IMG/VR virus record: IMGVR_UViG_3300035490_000346
Coordinates: 1-62,625 of that record
Source: a virus
Length of the DNA: 62,625 nt
Reading direction: 5' to 3' (one strand)
Position numbers and translations under genes: made by a program. Shown here piece after piece: positions 33,453 to 41,938 of the stretch (within the stretch, counting starts at the first letter, position 1; each line of letters begins with the position of its first letter). The notes under the pieces are model-generated. The model saw only the letters and a program-made list of their open reading frames with translations. It did not search any database and was not told the DNA's origin.

Positions 33453-33677
33453 ATGGCATACCTGGCAATCAACGGCCCCGAGGAGTGCAGCTCGATAGAG
33501 TGGCACTCTACCCTCGGCGAACTCAAGAACCGCCTGGAGGACACCACCCGGCCCTTCTCATGGAACGACCTGGAAAGGCTGACCAGGGACCGCCGGGCAC
33601 TGGACAGGCTGGCAGACGTCATGCTCGATGCCGCAGTGAGCGAGCTGGTGAGGCAGAAGCAGCAGAGCGAGAGGTAG
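33453..33677 (+). CDS. Unknown 74-residue helical protein
   Basis: TAGGGAGG stands six bases before ATG 33453. The protein is helical with charged and hydrophobic residues alternating (LERLTRDRRALDRLADVMLD) and looks far more natural than the overlapping frame of the upstream ORF, whose translation here is Pro/Gly/Arg-rich. No family recognised. Confidence 0.55.
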   Translation: MAYLAINGPEECSSIEWHSTLGELKNRLEDTTRPFSWNDLERLTRDRRALDRLADVMLDAAVSELVRQKQQSER

Positions 33678-33691
33678 GAGGCACAAAAAAG

Positions 33692-33910
33692 ATGAACCAA
33701 GCCACGAAGCGGCTGCTGTTCATGGGCGTAAAGCAGGCGGGGACGTACGACCCTGACGAGGCCCTAATCTGCATCGAGGAATCCCTTACAGGCAAGGAGG
33801 CCAAGGAGGCCCGTGCCTTCCTGGGATGGGTGCATAGCACGGGCAAGCAGTTCGGGTACGACACCATCGACGACCGCATCCAGGAATGGAAGGCCAGCCG
33901 GGCTACCTAA
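33692..33910 (+). CDS. Unknown 72-residue helical protein
   Basis: GGAGG precedes ATG 33692 by 11 bases. The protein has a GVKQAGTYDPDEALICIEESL pattern and an acidic/basic helical remainder with a C-terminal Trp. It lies in the same frame as the ORF at 32840 but starts a new, well-formed protein. It overlaps a minus-strand small gene by eight bases. Confidence 0.5.
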   Translation: MNQATKRLLFMGVKQAGTYDPDEALICIEESLTGKEAKEARAFLGWVHSTGKQFGYDTIDDRIQEWKASRAT

Positions 33911-34025
33911 ACCACGGGAAGTGCGGGGCGGGGTACCGCTCCATGCGGTATATCACCGCCTGCCCTGCCGCCCATACCACGACCGCAAGCATCAGCATCC
34001 ACCACCGCCTTATAAAGCGTCCCAT
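33903..34025 (-). CDS. 40-residue membrane peptide on the opposite strand
   Basis: AGGAGGGGAG directly precedes ATG 34025 on the minus strand, a very strong site. The peptide has a basic start (GRFIRRWW), ~17 hydrophobic residues (MLMLAVVVWAAGQAVIY) and a polar Pro-rich end. It is the only minus-strand gene inside the late plus block. Its small size and single helix fit a regulatory or lysis-related membrane peptide, but that is inference. Confidence 0.55.
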   Translation of the reverse strand: MGRFIRRWWMLMLAVVVWAAGQAVIYRMERYPAPHFPWFR

Positions 34026-34064
34026 CTCCCCTCCTGTCCCTACCCCCTAGAATACCCGAAAAAC

Positions 34065-34088
34065 CGCTATGCGCTGCTTTAGTTGAGG
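34065..34088 (+). promoter_or_regulatory. Late-type promoter element before the 1210-aa gene
   Basis: CTATG (34067-34071) and GCTTTAGTTGAGG (34076-34088) match the halves of the elements at 37736 and 48181. The ribosome site GAGGAG for ATG 34095 overlaps its end. Confidence 0.4.
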
Positions 34089-34094
34089 AGAACC

Positions 34095-37000
34095 ATGCCG
34101 CACTCGCCCCTGCTGGTACCCAAGGAAGGCACCCTGCTCCCCACCCCAGGAGGCGGGGTAGGGGGGTTCGACAAGTCCGAGCTTTACGACGACCCCGCCT
34201 TCGCCACGAGGCAGCACCATGCCAAGCCGGGGAGCGATGACGAGTACAACATGCCGTTCGGGGAGAAGGGCTCGGAGCCCGAGGGCACCAAGCACGGTGC
34301 TCTCCTGCCGACGTGCCGCGACCACGGCACCGTCTCCCCCGCAAGGAGGAACCGGGACACGGTCTGCCCCGAGTGCGGCCAGGGGGTCACTTTCCTGAGC
34401 GACCTGCTCCACTCCCACGGGACGCGGGTGAAGGTCATGATTACCAGGGCCGACGAGGCCAGGCTGAGGGGCATGGGGTACGGCCAGGAGCAGATAGACA
34501 GGATGACGCCGGAGCAGGCAGAGGGCATCCTCGGGGGCGGCCGGAAGCACGGGGCCATTGACGCCTGCCCCCAGTGCCAGTGCCCCAAGGACCTCCACAG
34601 GCTCGGGGGGTGCATAGGGTTCGACAGGGAGGGCAAGCCCTGCAAGTGCCAGGAAAGGTACAGTGTTAGCCGGGAGGTATCCCCCGAGGACGAGAGGCAG
34701 CACAGGATACAGAGGGCATGGAACGGCCCGGCCCGCCGTGCCTCCCGCAAGTGCGAGTGCCACGGCTTCACGGAGAGCGAGGGGGACAAGTCCGTATGCA
34801 CGTGCGGGCACCAGTGGCACGAGCACTGGCACAAGGGGGGCTTCGGGTGCAAGTTCGAGAAGGCATCCGCCCTCAGCAAGGCTGCCTTCCCCTCCGAGCC
34901 CGCCTTCCGGGCGGCCCAGATACTCGCCCAGTTCGGCAGGATAGCGGAGGCCGACGTCAGGAGGGTAGCCAAGGAGATAGACGACCTGGTTACCCATATG
35001 CCTATCTTCCCCCTGTCCAGGGGGGGACAGCCCAAGAAGGCAGTGTCCGAGACCCCCGTCAAGGTAATGGAGGACCTGGAGGACACCCCTCCCCTGCTCC
35101 GGTCCTCGGCCAGGGCGGCCTACACGGACGCCCAGAGGTTCAGGGAGGAGCTTAAGGAGGACGCGCCAGGCCTCGATGCCTACCTCTACCAGTCCGAGGT
35201 CTACTGCCCCGCCTGCGGCCAGGACGTCATCGACGAGCTGGTGGACAGGCACCTCATCCTGCCCCCTCCCCCCGGCACCGACTCCTCCTGGACCACGGAC
35301 TCCGAGCATGTCCCCCAGCCCCTCTTCTTCACGGAGACGGACGAGTCCTGCGCGAGGTGCGGGGAGGAAATCGGGAAGAGCAGCGGGCCTGCGGGCATGT
35401 TCACCAGGGAGGACAGGGGGCTCCTGGGGGAGATGGGCATATCCGCCTCCCTCATCGGCCTGACCCAGAGGGTGAAGCCCAACAACCCCCTCCTCGTGCC
35501 CAAGGAGCCCGACCCGGAGACGGCCACGTTCCTCAAGGAGGGCAGCGATATACCCGAGGACACGATGGAGGCCGCGATTCAGCTATCCACGGGCGGGATG
35601 CCCGCATATGTCTTCTTCTCTCCCGAGATAGCCAGGGGGAACCCCTCCCTGCCCGGCGCCGGGTGGTCGGTGGGTACGAGCATGGAGGCCATGTCCCCAG
35701 GCGGGAGCCTTGTCACGATGATAAGGCCGAGCCATCCAGCAATGGGCAGGGCTGCCGGGGGCAGGCCCCGCTGCCCGCACTGCGGCTCCGACGACTACGG
35801 CCTGATGCCTGCCGACTTCGAGACCGCCAAGTGCAACGGGTGCGGGAAGAACTGGAACCATGGCATTGTCAAGGGGATAAACGCTAGCACCAAGTCCTAC
35901 GGGGCGGGCACCCCCCTTGGCGGGACCGCCAACGGGGTAGGGCAGCCTGCGCCCGGCGAGGACCCCACGCATCCGGCAGGGTTCCAGCAGCCCACGCCTA
36001 CCCCGGTCACCCCCCCGCCTGCCGGGCAGCCCTCCGGGCCCAGTGCCGGGACGCCCGCACAGCCCGACCCTGGGGTGGTAACGCAGAACATGACCTTGCA
36101 GAACCGGATGGTCCAGGGGATAATCAACCAGCAGGACCAGGGCAACCGGCCCCCGCCCTCCTCCTCCATCCCCCAGTCGGCGGTCAACGAGGTTACCCAG
36201 CAGAGCCCCCAGGCGGACAGGAAGCTGGTGGAGCAGGTGGCGGAGAGCCTCCAGGGCAAGGCAGGGGCCCTCATCGTCCCCGATATCGACCCGCACGACT
36301 CGCCGGAGTTCCTCCCCCCCAAGCAGCGCAAGCACCTGGACGATGCCCTTATCGACGAGACCGGCAACCCCCCCATCCCCCTGCACAAGGGCGCAGGGAC
36401 GGCAGAGGACGAGCCCGAGGAGGACGTGACCGACCTCGGCACCGTGTACGGCAGGCCGCTGAGGAGAAGCTCTCCCCCTCCTCCCAGGAGGCCGGAGGAG
36501 AGGACGTTCATCAACCAGCCTGCCGTCCAGTACCCCACGGAGTACCCCGAGGGATGGATGGAGGCCTGTTACGAGTGCGGGCAGTTCATCCCGGACATAG
36601 ACAGCGACAACCAGTTCTTCGACTCCCCTGACTTTGCCCGCAGCGCCCTCATCGACCACTATGCCATAGACCACCCGGACTCCCGCCCGCCCAAGTACCT
36701 GGACGAGACCGACGAGCCGCCCCCCGGCGCAGCCCAGGAGCCGACTGCTAATGAAGGCCAGGAGCCTAGCCTGGAGCTTACAGGCAAGGACAGGGAAGAG
36801 CTTAAGGCCATGGGCATCCAGGCAAGGAGGAAGACGGCGGAGGACGCCGCCTCCTGGTGGGCCAGCACTCCCCCCGATGCCAGGCGCAGCATGGCGGGCA
36901 GGCTGGGGATAGAGAGGTACTGGACCCACTTCAGGTGGACCTCCCTGCCCCCCGGCGTGCAGGACATGGTGAGGATACGCATCCAGGAGCCGACCCTGGA

Positions 37001-37724
37001 GCTTACGGACGAGGACAGGAAGGGCCTGGGGGAGATGGGGATACAGGCAGCCAGGACAGGCTGGGACCCACTGCTGGCAAACAAGCTCTACGAGGAGGGC
37101 AAGGACGCCTTCGAGCACGGCAAGCCTGACGAGGCGGCGGGCCTCCTGAAGAAGTCCCTGGACAGCAACCCCTACAACGGCCCGGCGCATTTCATGCTGG
37201 GCATCGCCCTGGCGCAGGAGGGGGAGGTAGGGGGGGCGGTGTACGAGCTGGAGCGGGCGCTGAGGATAAAGCCCCAGGAGAACTACGCCTACCACTCGCT
37301 CATCAAGGGCATGGAGAAGGCGGGGCTGCTGGAGAACCTGCCGAAGGAGGTCCAGGACCTCCTGCGCGAGAAGATGGTCTCGAAGGCGGCCGGCAAGAAG
37401 GCTACCTGGTGGAGGTCCTGCGAGACCTGCGGCAAGCCTGCCCTGGAGCTGGAGAAGGGGCAGAACGTCAGGGGGCCGGTATGGTGTAACGAGTGCCGCT
37501 CCAAGGGTGGGCTTCCTCCTGAGGACACGTACTTTGGCCCCAAGGAGGTCAGGACCGCCCCCGAGGGTGAGCGCAGCGATATAAGGAGGATGTTCCCGGA
37601 CGCCCCCGCTCCCGCGCAGTGCCCCAACTGCAAGGGGCAGGATACCGCCCCCGTGGACGACCCCGAGTCCGGCGGGGAAAGCCTATTGGAATGCAGGGGA
37701 TGCGGGGCATTCTTCCCCCGCTAG
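34095..37724 (+). CDS. Multi-zinc-finger, TPR-containing virion-block protein, 1210 aa
   Basis: ATG 34095 has GAGGAG upstream. Modules seen: CPECG (~94); a UBA-like MGYxxEQIxxMTPEQAxxIL helix pair (~130-150); zinc clusters CPQCQCPKD and CKCQ (~155-185), and C-x-C...CTCGHQWHEH (~215-235); further CPACG, CARCG and CPHCG pairs; a Pro/Gln-rich region (~610-700); a C2H2-like finger CYECG...H...H (~820-855); a TPR pair (~1000-1080); and a final CPNC...CRGCG ribbon. A short module, DR-x-x-L-x-x-MGI-x-A, occurs three times, and LLVPKE twice. It looks like several gene products joined. It lies directly upstream of the protease. Confidence 0.6.
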   Translation: MPHSPLLVPKEGTLLPTPGGGVGGFDKSELYDDPAFATRQHHAKPGSDDEYNMPFGEKGSEPEGTKHGALLPTCRDHGTVSPARRNRDTVCPECGQGVTFLSDLLHSHGTRVKVMITRADEARLRGMGYGQEQIDRMTPEQAEGILGGGRKHGAIDACPQCQCPKDLHRLGGCIGFDREGKPCKCQERYSVSREVSPEDERQHRIQRAWNGPARRASRKCECHGFTESEGDKSVCTCGHQWHEHWHKGGFGCKFEKASALSKAAFPSEPAFRAAQILAQFGRIAEADVRRVAKEIDDLVTHMPIFPLSRGGQPKKAVSETPVKVMEDLEDTPPLLRSSARAAYTDAQRFREELKEDAPGLDAYLYQSEVYCPACGQDVIDELVDRHLILPPPPGTDSSWTTDSEHVPQPLFFTETDESCARCGEEIGKSSGPAGMFTREDRGLLGEMGISASLIGLTQRVKPNNPLLVPKEPDPETATFLKEGSDIPEDTMEAAIQLSTGGMPAYVFFSPEIARGNPSLPGAGWSVGTSMEAMSPGGSLVTMIRPSHPAMGRAAGGRPRCPHCGSDDYGLMPADFETAKCNGCGKNWNHGIVKGINASTKSYGAGTPLGGTANGVGQPAPGEDPTHPAGFQQPTPTPVTPPPAGQPSGPSAGTPAQPDPGVVTQNMTLQNRMVQGIINQQDQGNRPPPSSSIPQSAVNEVTQQSPQADRKLVEQVAESLQGKAGALIVPDIDPHDSPEFLPPKQRKHLDDALIDETGNPPIPLHKGAGTAEDEPEEDVTDLGTVYGRPLRRSSPPPPRRPEERTFINQPAVQYPTEYPEGWMEACYECGQFIPDIDSDNQFFDSPDFARSALIDHYAIDHPDSRPPKYLDETDEPPPGAAQEPTANEGQEPSLELTGKDREELKAMGIQARRKTAEDAASWWASTPPDARRSMAGRLGIERYWTHFRWTSLPPGVQDMVRIRIQEPTLELTDEDRKGLGEMGIQAARTGWDPLLANKLYEEGKDAFEHGKPDEAAGLLKKSLDSNPYNGPAHFMLGIALAQEGEVGGAVYELERALRIKPQENYAYHSLIKGMEKAGLLENLPKEVQDLLREKMVSKAAGKKATWWRSCETCGKPALELEKGQNVRGPVWCNECRSKGGLPPEDTYFGPKEVRTAPEGERSDIRRMFPDAPAPAQCPNCKGQDTAPVDDPESGGESLLECRGCGAFFPR

Positions 37725-37735
37725 AGACACAAATA

Positions 37736-37760
37736 CATACTAGGGGACACCTTTAGTAGG
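37736..37760 (+). promoter_or_regulatory. Late promoter element before the head genes
   Basis: CATACTAGGG (37736-37745) and CCTTTAGTAGG (37750-37760) match the element at 48181-48205 at 21 of 25 aligned positions by my count. It lies eight bases before ATG 37768 and just after the preceding stop, in otherwise empty sequence. Confidence 0.55.
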
Positions 37761-37767
37761 CAGGATA

Positions 37768-38670
37768 ATGGCCTTTCCAAAGACGGCGAACGCGATAGTC
37801 CGGGAGCCGGTCCTCTCCCCGCATGACTGGGAGAATGCCTGGGGGGGCCTCGCCTTCCATATCCCCCTGTCCCCCGAGGCCAAGGGCTTCTGGAAGACCG
37901 CCTCGTCCGCCCAGAGCAAGTACCTCCTGAGCCACTGCACCATCATGTCCTCCGTCGCCACCGAGGAGGAGCCCTACGACTTCCTTATCCGCCCGGCCAG
38001 CGCCCACCTGGTGAACAACAACGACGATGCCTGGTCCAACGATGTCATGAAGATGTCCCACAGGACCTTCGTGGGGGCCTTCAACTTCGTGGAGCACTTC
38101 CAGAACTCGAAGTATGCCAAGGGCCACATCATCGACAGCATCCTCAGGAAGATACACCTCACGCAGGACCCCAGGGACAGCGTCTACTTCGTGGACATCC
38201 TGGTCGCCACGGACCTCAGCCACAAGAAGCTGGCGGCCGACATACGCACCGGCAAGGTCAAGTACCTCAGCATGGGCTGCGTGACGGACCTGGTCATCTG
38301 CTCCTTCTGCGGCCAGAGGGTGGCCGATGCAGGCTCCTACTGCCACCACCTCCAGTTCAGCAAGGGGGCGTTCCTGCCCGACGACGACGGGGTGCCCAGG
38401 CGGATAGCCGAGCTTTGCGGCCACAAGTCCCTGCCGGGCGGCGGCGTGCGCTTCGTGGAGGCGTCCTGGGTACAGACCCCGGCGTTCCCAGGGGCGGTCA
38501 AGAGGTCCATAGTGTCGGAGGAGTGGATAGGCCCTGCCACCCAGTACACCAGGCAGGTATCGGCCTCGGGGGAGGAGTTCGCCAAGGCAGCCTCGGAGAA
38601 CGATGACTACCAGGGCCTTAATGTAGGAGAGTACCTCCTCTCCATGGATGACGGGAGGAACCTACGGTAA
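37768..38670 (+). CDS. Prohead (capsid maturation) protease
   Basis: The protein starts with a strand region (GLAFHIPLSP) and has LSHCTIMSS near residue 55, a VEHFQ His near 109, and KYLSMGCVTDLV near 166-175. LSMG with an upstream His is the catalytic Ser/His pattern of herpesvirus-like phage prohead proteases (HK97 gp4 / T4 gp21 relatives). A CSFCGQ...CHH zinc-like insert follows the serine. The gene precedes a scaffold-like protein and the capsid gene, the standard order. It would cleave the scaffold and capsid N-termini during maturation. Confidence 0.68.
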   Translation: MAFPKTANAIVREPVLSPHDWENAWGGLAFHIPLSPEAKGFWKTASSAQSKYLLSHCTIMSSVATEEEPYDFLIRPASAHLVNNNDDAWSNDVMKMSHRTFVGAFNFVEHFQNSKYAKGHIIDSILRKIHLTQDPRDSVYFVDILVATDLSHKKLAADIRTGKVKYLSMGCVTDLVICSFCGQRVADAGSYCHHLQFSKGAFLPDDDGVPRRIAELCGHKSLPGGGVRFVEASWVQTPAFPGAVKRSIVSEEWIGPATQYTRQVSASGEEFAKAASENDDYQGLNVGEYLLSMDDGRNLR

Positions 38671-40955
38671 TGGCAGGACCTAACCCCCTGATTGCCGCCT
38701 ACCAGCGCAAGGTCGCGGAGCTGGGCGAGCTTGACAACGAGATAAACAGCCTGGACATGACCCTCCCGGAGGGGGAGGGCGGGAAGACCTTCGACTACCT
38801 TGCCCAGAAGCGCACGGAGATAGAGCGCGAGATACGGGGCATGAAGGAGAAGATTGACCTCCTCTCCGCCTGGCAGAGGCTCAAGGAGGGCATGCACTGG
38901 TCCGAGGGCCTCCGTACCCAGCTAGACGGCCTGGACGAGAGCATCGGGGAGATAGCCACCAGCAGGTCCGCCGAGGGCGTTCAGCCCGAGGGGGCACCCC
39001 CCCTGGGGCAGCCATCGGCAGAGGCACCGCCGCCCGCAGGGCAGGAGGCACTGCCCCCCGAGGCACCTCCAGAGGCACCCCCCGAGCCCCTCCCCACCGA
39101 GGAGACACCGCCCCCGGCAGCACCGGCACCCGTCCAGGCGGCCAAGAAAGACAACTATCCGACTCCTGATAAGAAGGGCAGTAACGTCCCTAACCCTGAG
39201 AGAGGAAAGACTATGGCAAATGATTCCAAGACCTCGCTGAAGACGGCGCTAACCGACATGAAGGCCAGCAGGGAGGCAGTGACAAGGGAGGCCAAGACCC
39301 GTGTCGCAGCCGCCTGGACCATTGCCAAGACCATGCTGCCCACGGCACCCCCGGAGGCGCAGAAGGCCTTTGCGCAGACGCTCCTGGCGAACAGCACCAA
39401 GGCGCTGGTCGCGGCCCTGAAGCAGACGGCGGTCAACGCGCACTACTCCAAGGTCGCCGATGAGTTCAAGAAGGTCCACAAGGTCGAGATAAACGACCTG
39501 CTTGAGGACCCCTCCATCCTGACCAAGGAGAAGGGCGCTGTCAAGTCCGAGGTCAAGGGCGACCCGAAGAACGCCACCGGGAAGCAGGCGGACGACCGCA
39601 AGGACGCCGGGCCGCAGCCCGCTACCTATAGTGACGGCCGCGGATGCGGCGGCGGAACCCACTCCGAGCCGAAGGAAGTAGACTCTGGCAAGGCAGCGGA
39701 GCGCCCAGGGGCAGGAGAGCGCCCCGGCGACACCGTGAACCTGTCCGAGGGCAAGTCCGCTGGCAAGGAGTCCGACAAGGCAGCAGAGAAGGTGGAGAAG
39801 GCCAAGGCAAAGGCAGAGGTCAAGGACGCCAAGAAGGACGCCTCTGCCAAGACGGCCCAGCCCGTACCGCCCCCGCCTCCCGCAGCGGCACCGCCAGTGC
39901 CGCCAGCACCGCCCGCAGAGGGCGGGGCCCCCGCACCGCCGGAGGAGCCGCTCGCCGCCGAGCCGCCCGCCGAGGGTGCGCCGGCCGAGCCCCCGTCCGA
40001 CCTCCCGCCCGTAGAGGGCGAGGGTGCCCTGCCGCCCCCAGGCGACATGCCGCCCGCAGAGGGCGGGGCCGCCGAGATGGTGACCGAGGAAAAGATTCGG
40101 GACATCTCGGAGAAGGTCCAGGAGGTAGCCCAGGAGATACAGGAGCTTCAGCAGGAAATCTCCGGGGAGGAGAAGGCAGGCGAGGAGGTCCCCGAGGGCG
40201 TCCTGGAGACAGAGGGCCAGGAGCTTGAGGAGACCGGCAAGGACCTCGAAGGAGAGGGCGCTGCCCTGGAAGGGGAGGGGGAGAGCCTGGAAGGAGAGGG
40301 CGAGGAGGGAGAGGGCGAGGCCCTCAACCTCGACAGCATCTTCAACGAGGACTCCATGGAGGAGAAGACCTCCGCTCTCGCCAACGAGGGGGACGGCTCC
40401 GGGGCAGAGTTCTTTGCACCGTCAGCCGCAGTGGAGATGGAGGCTGCCATCGACGAGAACGACATGGGCAGCATCCAGGACATGTTCTCCGTCGTAGGCT
40501 CCGATGCCGACCCGCTAGCGGCCCTGTTCGATGTCAAGACGGCCGCCCAGGTAGCAGGCATGGACGTGGTCCCCAGCTTCACCGGGGAGGCGGCCAAGAA
40601 GTTCCAGAGCGACACGGCCGGCAGCGATGGCAGGGACTATGATGACGACCACAGCGCCACGCTGTGGGCAGAGGTCATCAAGACCTCCGACCTGCCGGAG
40701 TTCAAGGACAGCGGCCCCGGCAAGGGCCCCGTCAGGGTCCCGCAGGACTCCAAGCCCAAGCTGGAGAGCCCCAAGGACGGCGACACGCCTGCCTCCCAGG
40801 GCAAGGCGGCCGCCAAGCCCGCCGCTGTGAAGAAGGCCCCGGCCACCCTGAAGAAGATTAAGCCGGTCATCGCCTCCGACAAGGACGCTGCCCTGCGCAC
40901 CGTTGACATCGCAGACGCCCTGTTCGGGGACTCCGGCATGGGAGAGGGCCGGTAA
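38670..40955 (+). CDS. Scaffold-like Pro/Glu/Ala-rich head protein, 761 aa
   Basis: The start ATG overlaps the protease stop (TAATG). Residues 1-~95 are a coiled-coil-like helix. A Pro/Ala/Glu linker follows (~105-160). At Met 182 (base 39213) there is a strong AGAGAGGAAAG ribosome site in frame, and the following ~120 residues are a helical Ala/Lys domain. Long disordered Pro/Ala and Glu/Gly regions follow to ~570, then an acidic and a Lys-rich C-terminus. The composition and the place between protease and capsid fit a scaffold. A nested shorter product from 39213, as with lambda Nu3, is plausible. Confidence 0.55.
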   Translation: MAGPNPLIAAYQRKVAELGELDNEINSLDMTLPEGEGGKTFDYLAQKRTEIEREIRGMKEKIDLLSAWQRLKEGMHWSEGLRTQLDGLDESIGEIATSRSAEGVQPEGAPPLGQPSAEAPPPAGQEALPPEAPPEAPPEPLPTEETPPPAAPAPVQAAKKDNYPTPDKKGSNVPNPERGKTMANDSKTSLKTALTDMKASREAVTREAKTRVAAAWTIAKTMLPTAPPEAQKAFAQTLLANSTKALVAALKQTAVNAHYSKVADEFKKVHKVEINDLLEDPSILTKEKGAVKSEVKGDPKNATGKQADDRKDAGPQPATYSDGRGCGGGTHSEPKEVDSGKAAERPGAGERPGDTVNLSEGKSAGKESDKAAEKVEKAKAKAEVKDAKKDASAKTAQPVPPPPPAAAPPVPPAPPAEGGAPAPPEEPLAAEPPAEGAPAEPPSDLPPVEGEGALPPPGDMPPAEGGAAEMVTEEKIRDISEKVQEVAQEIQELQQEISGEEKAGEEVPEGVLETEGQELEETGKDLEGEGAALEGEGESLEGEGEEGEGEALNLDSIFNEDSMEEKTSALANEGDGSGAEFFAPSAAVEMEAAIDENDMGSIQDMFSVVGSDADPLAALFDVKTAAQVAGMDVVPSFTGEAAKKFQSDTAGSDGRDYDDDHSATLWAEVIKTSDLPEFKDSGPGKGPVRVPQDSKPKLESPKDGDTPASQGKAAAKPAAVKKAPATLKKIKPVIASDKDAALRTVDIADALFGDSGMGEGR
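39199..39212 (+). promoter_or_regulatory. Internal ribosome site for a nested scaffold product
   Basis: AGAGAGGAAAGACT stands directly before ATG 39213, in frame with the 761-residue gene. TGATAA occurs out of frame ~40 bases upstream, as at a normal gene end. A 580-residue product would result. Confidence 0.5.
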
Positions 40956-40970
40956 ACCTACAACACCATA

Positions 40971-40995
40971 CGCCCCCTGGGCCAGCCGGGGGGCG
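40971..40995 (+). terminator. GC-rich hairpin after the scaffold gene
   Basis: CGCCCCCTGG (40971-40980) pairs with CCGGGGGGCG (40986-40995) with one G-U pair and a GCCAG loop. It lacks a long T run (TACCCTTATC follows), so it may reduce rather than stop transcription. Confidence 0.45.
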
Positions 40996-41291
40996 TACCC
41001 TTATCAGGACACCCCCTTCATGCAAGATTGGCCACCCGCCAATAACCCGCAAGAGAGACCCCATAGAATCCCAGCAAGTCGGGCCTATACGGCTACGGCT
41101 GGAACCCCGCCAACCAAGCGCCCGGAACCGACTTCCGGGCGTCCCTTCTAGCCCGGAATTCTGCCGGTTCCGCAACTACGGCCCCCCTTATATGTAGGCG
41201 TGTGTGGCATGCTATAGCCCCGAATGTCCCTCCCTGGACGACGGGCTGGCGGGCCGCATAATCCAAACCGCCTGCGACGGAGTAGAAGAAA
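40996..41291 (+). other. Intergenic region upstream of decoration and capsid genes
   Basis: About 300 bases without a convincing gene. It holds a perfect 9-bp hairpin (41119-41141), an AATCCC stretch at 41077 without a correctly spaced TATACT, and GGCATGCTATAGCC near 41208 that may be a promoter. The capsid genes are probably driven from here, but no clear consensus match was found. Confidence 0.5.
41119..41141 (+). terminator. Perfect 9-bp hairpin between scaffold and capsid genes
   Basis: CGCCCGGAA (41119-41127) and TTCCGGGCG (41133-41141) pair perfectly around CCGAC, followed by TCCCTTCTAG. It may act as a terminator or an mRNA-processing hairpin separating scaffold and capsid messages. 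Confidence 0.5.
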
Positions 41292-41918
41292 ATGGGTCTA
41301 AAGCTCCTCTACTACGGACAGAACGACAGCGTGAACTGCACGCCTGACGTGCTCCTGACCGGAGACCCTGGCACTGACCAGCAGACGCTAATCAGCGCCG
41401 GGTACCTGGGCGGGCGCATCATGGCGCTGGCCTCCCCTGGCAACAACATCACCAACCAGGCGGTCATAGTTCCCTGTGACGTAGATGCTAGCGCCCCTGG
41501 CACTGAGACTGCCAAGGCGGGCATCGTCGGTCCTGGCCCGTACAACCCGAACGACAACTACTACACCTCGTCTGCGACCACCACTGTGGCAGCGGGCAAC
41601 ATCCCCTTCGGGGCGCTGCTCAACGGTCCTGGCGAGTTCTCCGGTGCAATCGGCCCCGCAGGGTCCAAGAAGGCCCCGCTGGTCCGTGCGCTCTGGCAGG
41701 GCAACCTCAACCAGGAGTCGTATGACACGGCTACCCTGGCCATGAACGCCTACAAGGTAGGACAGTACGTCTACTGCGGAGGCAACAGCAAGGGCAACGT
41801 CGGGCTGTACACTTCTTCCGGCAATGCCTCGACGGCGGGCCTCAAGATACCCGTGGGAATCTGCACTCACGTGCCGACCACCCAGGAGCCTTGGCTCGGC
41901 GTAGCCAGCCTGCTATAA
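41292..41918 (+). CDS. Probable capsid decoration / head-stabilising protein
   Basis: The 208-residue protein is strand-rich, low in Lys and rich in Gly, Asn, Thr and Ala, with no zinc or enzyme motifs. It directly precedes the capsid gene (20-base gap), the usual place of decoration proteins such as lambda gpD. GAGTAGAAG lies before ATG 41292. Its codon choice is relatively plain, as expected for a highly expressed gene. Assignment is by position and composition. Confidence 0.55.
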   Translation: MGLKLLYYGQNDSVNCTPDVLLTGDPGTDQQTLISAGYLGGRIMALASPGNNITNQAVIVPCDVDASAPGTETAKAGIVGPGPYNPNDNYYTSSATTTVAAGNIPFGALLNGPGEFSGAIGPAGSKKAPLVRALWQGNLNQESYDTATLAMNAYKVGQYVYCGGNSKGNVGLYTSSGNASTAGLKIPVGICTHVPTTQEPWLGVASLL

Positions 41919-41938
41919 GGCGAGAGGAGAAAAACTAA

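Noticed and set aside
41077-41100. AATCCCAGC before the decoration/capsid genes as a tenth early promoter
   Set aside because: A TATACG follows after only ten bases, not 20, and there is no TGTA repeat.
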